Assembly (NCBI GenBank): GCA_944333305.1 | Contig: CALVKV010000006.1 | Coordinates: forward strand, 1 to 21,176 | Origin: an uncultured Bacilli bacterium | GTDB lineage: Bacteria > Bacillota_I > Bacilli_A > RF39 > UBA660 | Direction of reading: 5' to 3' | Length of the DNA: 21,176 bases | Part shown: positions 7,093 to 14,133 of the stretch, piece after piece | How positions within the stretch are numbered: the stretch's first letter is position 1 | Layout of the letters: the number at the start of each line of letters is the position of its first letter | The notes under the pieces: generated by a model | Database searches by the model: none | Told to the model about the DNA's origin: nothing | Seen by the model: the letters and a program-made list of their open reading frames with translations, nothing else | Translations under genes and position numbers: made by a program

Positions 7093-8298
7093 CTAACTTT
7101 TCAAAGTATCACTCATATCTTTAATACTCTCCCTATCTTTAGCATTCTTTATCAAAGTAAGATAAAACTCTTCCATATTACTGTCTTTATTCTGAAAAAT
7201 CATCTCATCTACAAGTTCATTTTTACTCTTATAGACAATACATCCTTCTTCTTCTTTAAATTCATAATGTAACTGTGGATACTTATAAAACAAAGTTGTT
7301 TTATCTTTTATAAAGCAAGCAAATAAATCATTAATATTAACAATCTCTCCCTCAATTTCTCTTAAAGGATTATCTAATCTTGTTAAATCATTATTAACAA
7401 CACCAGAAATATTTAACGCTGCCTCTTCACTTATTTCAAAACCTAAACTCTTTAAATAATTAGTACCAGCATGATAAGAAAAAACATTTGCCTCACACTC
7501 ATGAAGATTCTTAACATAGTTTTTATTATTAAAATAAATATCTTGATTATATTCTCTTAATAGTCTTTCTTTTAAAGCCATAATATCATAAATACTAGTA
7601 ACTCTACCTTTGCTCTCTAAATAGGTCCTATAAGTATGCCTCATCTCATGAGGTAAAACATAAAATATTGAAATATCCCCTTTATCATAAAAATTATCCA
7701 TTACTTCTCTATCTAAATAAACATAGTAATAAGAAGCTAAACCTCCAACATTTTCCCCTAAATTACGTATATAAAACTTACTATCTTTACTAATCTTTCT
7801 AGTATCAGAAAGAACTAAATGACTAATTACTTTTTCTATTAACTCTTTACTAAGATTATTTTTTCTTAAAATTACATTTTTAAGTATTATATCTCTTAAT
7901 ATATTATCTATACCTAAAAAAATATCATTACTAAAAATACATTCTAAAAGCTTATCATCTAAATCACTATAATCACTAGTACTCTCTAATTCTTTAATAA
8001 TACTATCTGTTTCTTTAGTTAAATCAAACTGTTCTAGAACATGACTAAAGATATCACTACTATTAGCAAGTTTATATAAGTATAAAGTTATCTCTTTATC
8101 TACATTATCTTTATTTAAATAAGGTATTATAGAAGAAATGCTAAGATAACTTTTCTTTAACTCCTCATTAAAATTACCACAATATTCACAAGTAAATGTT
8201 TGGAAGTTATAAGTACCTCCACAGCTTGAACAATTAATGTTTTTACAAAAGATATTTATACTATTAATTAAACTCTCTTTGTAATCCTGTTTTAACAT
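7093..8298 (-). CDS. Zinc-ribbon protein with HExxH metalloprotease-like domain
   Basis: 401 residues, family not recognised by name. The N-terminus has a four-Cys zinc ribbon: C23-x2-C26 and C37-x2-C40 (CSSCGGTYNFQTFTCEYCG). The middle 120 residues look helical. At 217-221 the sequence FYVLPHEMRHTYRTY gives HEMRH, a fit to the HExxH zinc-protease motif in a helix preceded by hydrophobic residues. About 45 residues later LHECEANVFSYHAG offers Glu267 or Glu269 as a third ligand, in the style of gluzincins. No signal peptide or membrane segment is seen, so it is likely a cytoplasmic peptidase or a derivative. AGGGAG at 8311-8306 is 7 nt before the ATG. The start lies inside the preceding 51-aa ORF (35-nt overlap), implying coupled translation with it and with fhs. 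Confidence 0.75.
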   Translation of the reverse strand: MLKQDYKESLINSINIFCKNINCSSCGGTYNFQTFTCEYCGNFNEELKKSYLSISSIIPYLNKDNVDKEITLYLYKLANSSDIFSHVLEQFDLTKETDSIIKELESTSDYSDLDDKLLECIFSNDIFLGIDNILRDIILKNVILRKNNLSKELIEKVISHLVLSDTRKISKDSKFYIRNLGENVGGLASYYYVYLDREVMDNFYDKGDISIFYVLPHEMRHTYRTYLESKGRVTSIYDIMALKERLLREYNQDIYFNNKNYVKNLHECEANVFSYHAGTNYLKSLGFEISEEAALNISGVVNNDLTRLDNPLREIEGEIVNINDLFACFIKDKTTLFYKYPQLHYEFKEEEGCIVYKSKNELVDEMIFQNKDSNMEEFYLTLIKNAKDRESIKDMSDTLKS

Positions 8299-8419
8299 CT
8301 AATAACTCCCTATATTTTTTTATTTGATATAAAATTAATAATTTCTTCTCTTCATCTTTCTCTTTAACATATAATTGTTCTAGTACTTTAATCTTATCTT
8401 CTATACTTATATCATTCAT
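8264..8419 (-). CDS. Small 51-aa charged helical protein between fhs and the metalloprotease gene
   Basis: The frame starts at an ATG whose A is the last base of the fhs stop (TAATG overlap), with AAAGGGG 8 nt upstream, and ends at TAA 8264. The product (MNDISIEDKIKVLEQLYVKE...) is about 45 percent charged, with heptad-like Leu/Ile spacing (EDKIKVLEQLYVKEKDEEKK, LLILYQIKKYRELL) that suggests one or two amphipathic helices or a short coiled coil. The good SD, stop-start overlap and 35-nt overlap into the next gene argue for real translation. It otherwise fills the gap between two coupled genes exactly. Function is unknown; it could be a partner or regulator of the metalloprotease-like protein, or only a coupling ORF. 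Confidence 0.6.
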   Translation of the reverse strand: MNDISIEDKIKVLEQLYVKEKDEEKKLLILYQIKKYRELLDVKTGLQREFN

Positions 8420-10014
8420 TAGAATAGCCCCTTTATTTCTCCATTTACTAAATCTATATTTTCATAATTAGGTCTCTTAGGAAGTCCTGGCATTGTATAA
8501 ATTTTACCACTAAGCACTGTAATAAAACCTGCTCCACTATTTATAATTAAATCTCTTACATGAAGTACGTTATCTTTAGGATATCCTAATAGTTTAGGAT
8601 TATCACTTATCGAATATTGTGTTTTCGCTACACAAATTGGAAGATGAGAGAAGCCTAACTTATCTATAAGTTTTAACTTTTCTTCTGCAACATCACTATA
8701 TTCAACATAATTAGAGTTATAAACTAAACTATTAAGTTTATTTATTTTATCTCTTATATTATCACTTTTATCAACAAGAACTTTAAAGTTATTTACCTCT
8801 TCACATGACTTAATAACTGCGTTAGCAAGGTCTATCGCTCCTTCTCCCCCCTTACTATAAGCATCACTTACTTCACAATTGTAACCACGACTTTTAACAT
8901 AATCTTTTATATAGTTAATATCTTCTAAACTATCATCACTAAATTTATTGAGACAGACAACAATAGGAACATTATAATTTTTTAAATGATTAAGATGAGC
9001 ATCTATATTACATATACCATCATCTAACGAACCATCACCATTATATTTTAAAGCTCTAACTGTAACAACTAAAACAATAGTAGAAGGAGTAATACCAGAA
9101 GTAGGACAAACTATATCAAGAAATTTCTCAGCTCCTAAGTCACTACCAAAACCAGCTTCTGTAATTACATAATCAGAAAGACTCTTAGCAAGTTTAATCG
9201 AGGCAATACTACTACACCCATGTGCAATATTGGCAAAAGGCCCTCCATGAATAATAGCAGGAGTTCCTTCTAAAGTCTGAACTAAATTAGGCTTAAAAGC
9301 ATCTTTAAGTAAAACAGTTAAAGCTCCTTCTAATTTTAAGTCACGAACATAAATAGGTTCATCTTTACTATTAAAGCCAACTATTATATTAGATAAACGT
9401 CTCTTTAAATCATCTATATCAGTAGCAAGACAAAATAAAGCCATAACTTCACTCGCCGCTGTTATATTAAAATGATCTATATACTCACTACTCTTACATA
9501 AAAGTTTTACATCTCTTAAACTTCTATCATTAACATCCAAACAACGATTAAAAGTAACTTTCTCAATCCCCAAAGAATTCCCCTGCTCTATATGATTATA
9601 AACAGCTGCACTAATCAAGTTATTAGCACTACTAATTGCATGAAAATCCCCTGTAAAATGTAAATTAATATCTTCCATTGGTACAACTTGACTGTAACCA
9701 CCACCAGTCGCACCACCTTTAACACCAAAAACAGGTCCAAGTGAAGGCTCCCTTAAAGCAAGCAGGATAGATTTATCAAGTTTATTAAAGGCATCCGCAA
9801 GGCCAATACTAACTGTAGTTTTACCCTCGCCATAAGGAGTAGGATTAATAGCAGTCACTAATATAACTTTACCATTTTTATCCCCTTTATCTTTAACTAT
9901 CTTAGCTTTACTCATACCATACATTTCTATATCATCACTAGTTAAATTAAGTTTACTAGCAATCATTTTAATATCTTCTAATTTTGTACTATGAGCAATT
10001 TCTAAATCAGTCAT
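8419..10014 (-). CDS. fhs: Formate-tetrahydrofolate ligase
   Basis: 531 residues (family about 550). The enzyme joins formate to tetrahydrofolate with ATP, giving 10-formyl-THF for purine and fMet-tRNA synthesis. The N-terminus LEIAHSTKLEDIKMIASKLNL, the P-loop TPYGEGKTT (59-67), LREPSLGPVFGVKGGATGGGYSQVVPMEDINLHFTGD, the GGPFANIAHGCSS region and the terminal GEIKGLF are all family signatures, and nothing appears missing. ATG 10014 is chosen over TTG 10029 because the latter lies upstream of the SD AGGTGA (10024-10019), which is 4 nt from the ATG. It heads an operon with the 51-aa ORF, the metalloprotease-like gene and corA. Confidence 0.96.
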   Translation of the reverse strand: MTDLEIAHSTKLEDIKMIASKLNLTSDDIEMYGMSKAKIVKDKGDKNGKVILVTAINPTPYGEGKTTVSIGLADAFNKLDKSILLALREPSLGPVFGVKGGATGGGYSQVVPMEDINLHFTGDFHAISSANNLISAAVYNHIEQGNSLGIEKVTFNRCLDVNDRSLRDVKLLCKSSEYIDHFNITAASEVMALFCLATDIDDLKRRLSNIIVGFNSKDEPIYVRDLKLEGALTVLLKDAFKPNLVQTLEGTPAIIHGGPFANIAHGCSSIASIKLAKSLSDYVITEAGFGSDLGAEKFLDIVCPTSGITPSTIVLVVTVRALKYNGDGSLDDGICNIDAHLNHLKNYNVPIVVCLNKFSDDSLEDINYIKDYVKSRGYNCEVSDAYSKGGEGAIDLANAVIKSCEEVNNFKVLVDKSDNIRDKINKLNSLVYNSNYVEYSDVAEEKLKLIDKLGFSHLPICVAKTQYSISDNPKLLGYPKDNVLHVRDLIINSGAGFITVLSGKIYTMPGLPKRPNYENIDLVNGEIKGLF

Positions 10015-10038
10015 TATATCACCTCTCAAACTATCTCT

Positions 10039-10044
10039 ATTATA
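10039..10044 (-). promoter_or_regulatory. Likely -10 of the fhs operon promoter
   Basis: A perfect TATAAT on the minus strand, with the predicted start near 10032, about 18 nt before the ATG. The 17-bp-spaced hexamer (TAGTTT, 10067-10062) is weak and overlaps the upstream terminator, so the -35 is uncertain. Confidence 0.45.
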
Positions 10045-10057
10045 TGCTAATAAGTAG

Positions 10058-10081
10058 AAAAAAACTAGTCTTAAAAGACTA
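10058..10081 (-). terminator. Intrinsic terminator after the dTMP kinase/319-aa unit
   Basis: On the minus strand TAGTCTT and AAGACTA (10081-10075 and 10072-10066) form a 7-bp stem with a tiny loop, followed by seven T (10064-10058). Confidence 0.7.
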
Positions 10082-10112
10082 ATTATTTTTTACTAAGAAC
10101 ATATTTTTTTAT

Positions 10113-11072
10113 TTAATCTCTTTGCAATTTAGTTTCATAATTATTGGCAATTTGCGATAATTTATCACAAGCTTGTTCATATTCTGATTTAAGATCATCT
10201 AAATCTTTAGAAATGCACTCATAAACCAAATCAAATTTATCATCTATTTTATCTTCTATTTTATCTTTTATTTTAGATAAAACAAAGCTAAGATGGGCCC
10301 TTCCTAAATCTATACATTTATCTTTATTAAATGTATCATCATCCATAATAAAACCATTATCTTCATTTCCTATAGTACCTTTATTATATCTTAAAGGATA
10401 ATCAAACATCCAAGCAGAATCTTTAATAACAGGAGTTAGAGCAATATCAAAACTAGCATCTTTGCTTTCAAAACTACAATTTTTTATTTTAAATAAAGAA
10501 ACACCATTAAGTGATACTATTTTTATATTACCATTAGAATCATTAAAATTAACTTTATCCCCCATATAGTTCAGTCTTCTTATATTAACATTTTTACTAC
10601 ACACCTCTAAGGAATCACTACTAATAACAACATCTCTTAAATTACATTTATCGCCAGATATTTCTACCTTTTTAGCATCTCTTACTTCCAAATCACAAAA
10701 ATCATGACCATAAAGAAGATACTGAGAGTCTTCAATAACAACATGAGCAATTTCTTTTCCAACCTTATCACAAAGATTAAGTACTATATCAACACCATCA
10801 TTACCATATATATTAAAACTTTCAATATTATCATCACTACTAGACACTATTACCTTAGAACAATTATTAACATCTAAAGAACCAAATAAGTGAAAGTCTT
10901 TAAACCAAATATAAGAAACATTATCTCTTAATTTGCTACTCTTAGAATATATTTTTCGGATATTAAAAATATAGTTTAATAAATTAACAGAATATTCTCT
11001 ATCATCACCATCTAATTTATATATAATTCGCTCCTTTTTTAAATCTTCAATTATTTTCTTTATACTTTTCAT
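10113..11072 (-). CDS. Hypothetical protein with beta-repeat-like core and C-terminal coiled coil
   Basis: 319 residues, not recognised. There is no signal peptide or membrane segment. From about residue 50 to 215 the sequence is a series of short hydrophobic strands separated by Asn/Asp/Ser/Gly turns (SKVIVSSSDDNIESFNIYG, KKVEISGDKCNLRDVVISS, NVNIRRLNYMGDKVNFND), the texture of a right-handed beta-helix or beta-solenoid; this is inference. Residues about 265-319 are charged and helical (SKIKDKIEDKIDDKFDLV, DDLKSEYEQACDKLSQIANN), likely coiled coil. AAGGAG lies 7 nt upstream of the ATG. It begins 41 nt after the dTMP kinase gene and ends at a terminator, so the two probably form one unit. A link to nucleotide metabolism is not evident. 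Confidence 0.7.
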   Translation of the reverse strand: MKSIKKIIEDLKKERIIYKLDGDDREYSVNLLNYIFNIRKIYSKSSKLRDNVSYIWFKDFHLFGSLDVNNCSKVIVSSSDDNIESFNIYGNDGVDIVLNLCDKVGKEIAHVVIEDSQYLLYGHDFCDLEVRDAKKVEISGDKCNLRDVVISSDSLEVCSKNVNIRRLNYMGDKVNFNDSNGNIKIVSLNGVSLFKIKNCSFESKDASFDIALTPVIKDSAWMFDYPLRYNKGTIGNEDNGFIMDDDTFNKDKCIDLGRAHLSFVLSKIKDKIEDKIDDKFDLVYECISKDLDDLKSEYEQACDKLSQIANNYETKLQRD

Positions 11073-11113
11073 ATCGCATCTCCTTTTTTCTCTGTATTAT
11101 AAAGGGAAAAATT

Positions 11114-11779
11114 CTATAACGCAAGTTCTTTTCTAACAATATCATAAATCTCTCTACTTATATCTTCAATACTACGTAACTTACCATCTTTACTACACTC
11201 AACTATTTTAAAATCATATTTACTAGTAACATAAAGACTATTGTCATAAACTTTATCTAAAAACGCTTGATCTTTCTCATTTATATCGCCATCTATACCA
11301 TCATAATCTCTATTTTCTCTTAACTTATCACTAGCATCTTTATCAAGTTTTAAAAAGATAACCAAATCAGGTCTCTTAAGACCAAGTTTATTATATTCAT
11401 AATCAGCAATATAATTTAAAAAGTCATCTCTTTCCTTTTCCTTAAAAAAAGATCCCTGATAAATTAAATTAGATGTAGTATAACGATCAAGTAAAACAAT
11501 TTTGTCATCATTTAAAGCTTGCTTAAGTTTTTGATTATAAACATAAAACCTATCCATAGCATAAAAGCTACTAATTGCATAAGGACCTATTTCTTCTCGG
11601 TTACCCAAATCACCTTTTAAATAAGCCTCTACCAAACTAGCACCTATTTCACCATAACTAGGAAAATGATGATATATTACTTTCTTACCATCATTTACTA
11701 AATTATTATATAACTCTTTTATTTGTGTAGTTTTTCCAACTCCATCACTTACACCTTCAATAACAATCAAACTTCCCAT
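11114..11779 (-). CDS. tmk: Thymidylate (dTMP) kinase, with expanded P-loop
   Basis: 221 residues. It phosphorylates dTMP to dTDP with ATP. The N-terminus LIVIEGVSDGVGKTTQ is the P-loop, the DRY motif is in VLLDRYTTSNLIYQGS (about 97-112), and KLGLKRPDLVIFLKLDKDASDKLRENR plus DINEKDQAFLDKVYD match the LID and helical segments of the clostridial-type dTMP kinases. Oddly, the P-loop reads G9-V-S-D-G-V-G15-K16-T17: five residues lie between G9 and G15 instead of the four in GxxxxGKT, a one-residue insertion. All other motifs are intact, so it is probably active. AGGTGA sits 4 nt before the ATG. Its promoter follows the terminator of the metal ATPase, so it starts a new unit. Confidence 0.88.
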   Translation of the reverse strand: MGSLIVIEGVSDGVGKTTQIKELYNNLVNDGKKVIYHHFPSYGEIGASLVEAYLKGDLGNREEIGPYAISSFYAMDRFYVYNQKLKQALNDDKIVLLDRYTTSNLIYQGSFFKEKERDDFLNYIADYEYNKLGLKRPDLVIFLKLDKDASDKLRENRDYDGIDGDINEKDQAFLDKVYDNSLYVTSKYDFKIVECSKDGKLRSIEDISREIYDIVRKELAL

Positions 11780-11795
11780 ATTATCACCTATAATG

Positions 11796-11801
11796 ATTAT
11801 A
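11796..11801 (-). promoter_or_regulatory. Likely -10 of the tmk promoter
   Basis: A perfect TATAAT on the minus strand, with predicted start near 11789, so the SD lies at the very 5' end of the transcript. No good -35: the 17-bp-spaced position reads TAAATT. Confidence 0.45.
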
Positions 11802-11803
11802 TA

Positions 11804-11846
11804 GAAAAAAAGAAGAAATTTAAATACTCTAATTAAATTTCTTCTT
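11804..11846 (-). terminator. Strong intrinsic terminator of the zinc ATPase operon
   Basis: A perfect 14-bp inverted repeat, AAGAAGAAATTTAA (11810-11823) and its complement (11833-11846), with a 9-nt loop, is followed on the minus strand by a T run (11809-11804). The ATPase stop codon lies in the loop and right arm. Confidence 0.88.
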
Positions 11847-13610
11847 AAAAACTAATAAGCTATTCAATATTGTTATAAGCATAACACCAACATCTGCAAA
11901 AATTGCTAAATATATTGGAATAGATGTAAAAAGGCCTAACACTAATATTAACACTTTAAAAAATAAAGCCATAATAATATTCTGTCTAATCTTAGCATTA
12001 GTATATTTACTTATTTTAATAAATTTAGGAATAGCCCTTAAATCATCATGCATAAGTATTACATCACTAGCTTCCATCGCTACATCGCTACCAATTGACC
12101 CCATTGAAATACCTATATCACTAGTAACTAGCGCTGGAGCATCGTTAATACCATCACCTACAAAAGCAACAACTTTATTTTTATCCAAAGACTTTTTAAC
12201 TATTTCTGCTTTATCGACAGGAAGAAGAGATGCCTTATAATTAATATTTAGTTCTTTAGCAATTTTCTTAGCATATTTTTCTCTATCACCAGTTAGCATA
12301 ATCTGCTTTATTCCTAAATCATTAAGTTCATCTAAAGCCGTTTTACTACTAACTTTTATTTCATCACTAATAACAATATATCCCATTTCTTTACCATCAT
12401 AATAAACAAATACAACTGTACCTAAATGAGAAATATTCTTGCCTTCTTTAAAACCTCTACCAACTAACAATTCTTTCTTTTTATATATACAGTTTATCCC
12501 TTTACCTGCAACTTCTTCTAAATTAGTAACATCATTCTTTTTAATCTTAGCATCAAAAGTTAATACTTTACTTAAAGGATGATTAGAATAAATTTCTGCT
12601 GCTGTTACTAATTCTTTCAAGTACGCTTCACTAACACCTTCATTAGGCACAATACAATTAACTTTAAACTCACCTGTAGTCAAAGTCCCAGTTTTATCAT
12701 AATAAATTTTATCTATTTTACTCATTTTTTCTAACACTACTGTATTTTTAACTAAAATCCCTTCTTTGCTACATCTGCCAATTCCTGAAAAAAAACTAAG
12801 AGGAACAGAAATAACTAAAGCACAAGGACAAGAAATAACTAAAAATATCAAAGCTTTATATAAGAAAAACTGATAATCATAACCAAGTAAAGTTGGTACT
12901 AAAAAAATAACTAAAGCAAGAAAACATACTATTGGAGTATAATATTTAGAAAATCTAGTAATAAAACTCTCTGTTTTCGTTTTATTAGCTTCTGCATCTT
13001 TCATAAATTTAACTATTTTGTTAACTGTAGAATCATCTGATACTTTAGTAACTTTAATTTTTAATGGTTTAGAAATAACAATACTCCCACTAAGAACTTC
13101 ATCATTAATATTAACAACCAAAGGTCTAGCCTCACCAGTTAGACTCTTAGTGTCAAGACTAACATCATTATCTAAACAAACTCCATCTAAAGGGACAATT
13201 TCACCTGGTTTTACTAAAATGAAATCCCCAACTTTAACTTTACTAGGAGGTAATTTCTTTTCTTTATCATTTACAACAATTCTTGCAAAAGAACTTCTTA
13301 AATCCATCAAAGCAGAGATTTTTTCTTTGGAGTTATCTATAGCATAATCAGATAAACTCTCACCAATTTGATAAAGCATAATAACTAATACTGCTTCAGA
13401 ATACTCACCTATTATAAAAGCCCCTACAGTAGCAATAATCATCAAAGTATTCTCATCAAAAAATTCTTTATTTTTAATATTTATAAAAGCTTTAGTAAAA
13501 ATATCATAACCCAATATAAAATAACTAATTAAAAAAAATGATAGACTTTGAAATAATAAAGCCACTATAAAAGTAACAATCCCCAAAAATATTTGTAAAA
13601 TCTTATTCAT
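11829..13610 (-). CDS. P1B-type heavy-metal ATPase, Zn2+/Cd2+ (P1B-2) class
   Basis: About 593 residues. It exports or moves divalent soft metals with ATP. Visible in order (numbering from 13613): actuator loop TGE (159-161), transmembrane CPC (262-264) in SCPCALVIS, phosphorylation site DKTGTLT with Asp306, HP at 345-346, TGDR at 441-444, and the hinge GDGINDAP (487-494). The last membrane pair holds Lys553 (FFKVLIL) and Asp574 (IFADVG), the Lys/Asp pair that marks zinc/cadmium pumps rather than copper pumps. There is no N-terminal HMA metal-binding domain: the protein begins directly with membrane helices, so it is shorter than CadA/ZntA. ATG 13610 is 7 nt from AAGGAG; ATG 13613 is 4 nt from it. 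It overlaps the ArsR gene by 8-11 nt and is clearly co-transcribed with it. Confidence 0.93.
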   Translation of the reverse strand: MNKILQIFLGIVTFIVALLFQSLSFFLISYFILGYDIFTKAFINIKNKEFFDENTLMIIATVGAFIIGEYSEAVLVIMLYQIGESLSDYAIDNSKEKISALMDLRSSFARIVVNDKEKKLPPSKVKVGDFILVKPGEIVPLDGVCLDNDVSLDTKSLTGEARPLVVNINDEVLSGSIVISKPLKIKVTKVSDDSTVNKIVKFMKDAEANKTKTESFITRFSKYYTPIVCFLALVIFLVPTLLGYDYQFFLYKALIFLVISCPCALVISVPLSFFSGIGRCSKEGILVKNTVVLEKMSKIDKIYYDKTGTLTTGEFKVNCIVPNEGVSEAYLKELVTAAEIYSNHPLSKVLTFDAKIKKNDVTNLEEVAGKGINCIYKKKELLVGRGFKEGKNISHLGTVVFVYYDGKEMGYIVISDEIKVSSKTALDELNDLGIKQIMLTGDREKYAKKIAKELNINYKASLLPVDKAEIVKKSLDKNKVVAFVGDGINDAPALVTSDIGISMGSIGSDVAMEASDVILMHDDLRAIPKFIKISKYTNAKIRQNIIMALFFKVLILVLGLFTSIPIYLAIFADVGVMLITILNSLLVFKKKFN

Positions 13611-13896
13611 CATCTTTCTCCTTTATATGCATAAGTCCATAATCTAAAATTATATTAATATGATGGTCAGATAAAGTATAATATATTTCTTTTCCCAAAC
13701 GTTCTACTCTTACTAAATCTAACTGTCTTAATAGTTGGAGTTGATGAGAAACAGCAGACTGACTAATACTCAAATGCGCTGTTATATCACTAACTTTATA
13801 TTTTCCTTCACTAAGTAGAAACAAAATTCTAAGTCTATTAGCATCAACAAAAACTTTATAAAAGTTTGTAAGCTTTAAAACTAATTTATCATTCAT
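13603..13896 (-). CDS. ArsR/SmtB-family zinc-type repressor
   Basis: 97 residues, a winged-helix repressor that leaves DNA when metal binds. The recognition region is VSDITAHLSISQSAVSHQLQLLRQLDLV, with the wing at RLGKEIYYTL. In the last helix SDHHINIILDYGLMHIKE gives Asp77, His79, His90 and Glu93, exactly the spacing (+2, +11, +3) of the alpha-5 zinc site in SmtB (Asp104, His106, His117, Glu120) and close to CzrA. There is no cysteine, so no alpha-3 CadC/ArsR-type thiol site: the likely signal is Zn2+ (or Co2+), not Cd/Pb or arsenic. AGGTGA lies 4 nt from the ATG. It is the first gene of the ATPase operon, with a matching operator at 13908-13927. Confidence 0.92.
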   Translation of the reverse strand: MNDKLVLKLTNFYKVFVDANRLRILFLLSEGKYKVSDITAHLSISQSAVSHQLQLLRQLDLVRVERLGKEIYYTLSDHHINIILDYGLMHIKEKDDE

Positions 13897-13907
13897 TTTT
13901 TCACCTC

Positions 13908-13927
13908 ATATGAATACATGTTCATAT
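13908..13927. promoter_or_regulatory. SmtB/CzrA-type operator of the zinc operon
   Basis: Perfect inverted arms ATATGAA (13908-13914) and TTCATAT (13921-13927), separated by 6 bp. This matches the TGAA-N6-TTCA core of zinc-sensing ArsR repressor sites. It lies between the -10 and the SD of the arsR gene, covering the predicted transcript start, so bound repressor would block transcription of its own operon. Confidence 0.82.
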
Positions 13928-13933
13928 ATTATA
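13928..13933 (-). promoter_or_regulatory. Likely -10 of the arsR-ATPase promoter
   Basis: TATAAT on the minus strand directly abuts the operator, with the start predicted near 13921 inside it. A second TATAAT sits at 13946-13941. No clear -35 was found for either, so which one is used is open. Confidence 0.5.
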
Positions 13934-14020
13934 TATCACTATTATATGCAAAAGTAAAGAAAATTTTATGTATTTTTAAAAATTCCCAAAATTTTAAGTT
14001 CGAATATTGTCAATTGTCCC

Positions 14021-14071
14021 TATCAATTTACAAAATTGCTTATCAAAACGAATATCAATTTACAAAATTGC
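14021..14071 (+). repeat. Two exact 19-bp direct repeats, each an imperfect palindrome, upstream of the adhesin promoter
   Basis: TATCAATTTACAAAATTGC occurs at 14021-14039 and 14053-14071, start-to-start 32 bp (about three helical turns). Each copy contains CAATTT-3 nt-AAATTG, a two-fold symmetric site. The second ends 4 bp before the -35 of the adhesin promoter. The layout suggests a pair of dimer-binding sites on one face of the helix. A shorter related element (ATTGTCAATTGT, about 14006-14017) lies just upstream. The regulator is not identified in the window. Confidence 0.75.
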
Positions 14072-14075
14072 CAAT

Positions 14076-14104
14076 TTGCAAGAGTTTATAGACAATGATA
14101 TAGT
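14076..14104 (+). promoter_or_regulatory. SigA-type promoter for the adhesin-sortase operon
   Basis: TTGCAA (14076-14081), 17-bp spacer, TATAGT (14099-14104), with TG at 14096-14097 forming an extended -10. The start is expected near 14111, and the SD AAGGAGG is at 14121-14127. Between 13934 and 14133 there is no credible gene; the stretch holds this promoter, the arsR promoter region and the direct repeats. Confidence 0.65.
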
Positions 14105-14133
14105 AACCATCGTTAAGAAAAAGGAGGCGTTTT

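Noticed and set aside
13018..13347. Plus-strand 109-codon frame opposite the metal ATPase
   Set aside because: It lies wholly antisense to a strongly supported gene, with no SD and unlikely composition.
14021..14071. Possible mini CRISPR array
   Set aside because: Only two repeat copies of 19 bp with a 13-bp spacer, located in a promoter; no cas genes and no further units.
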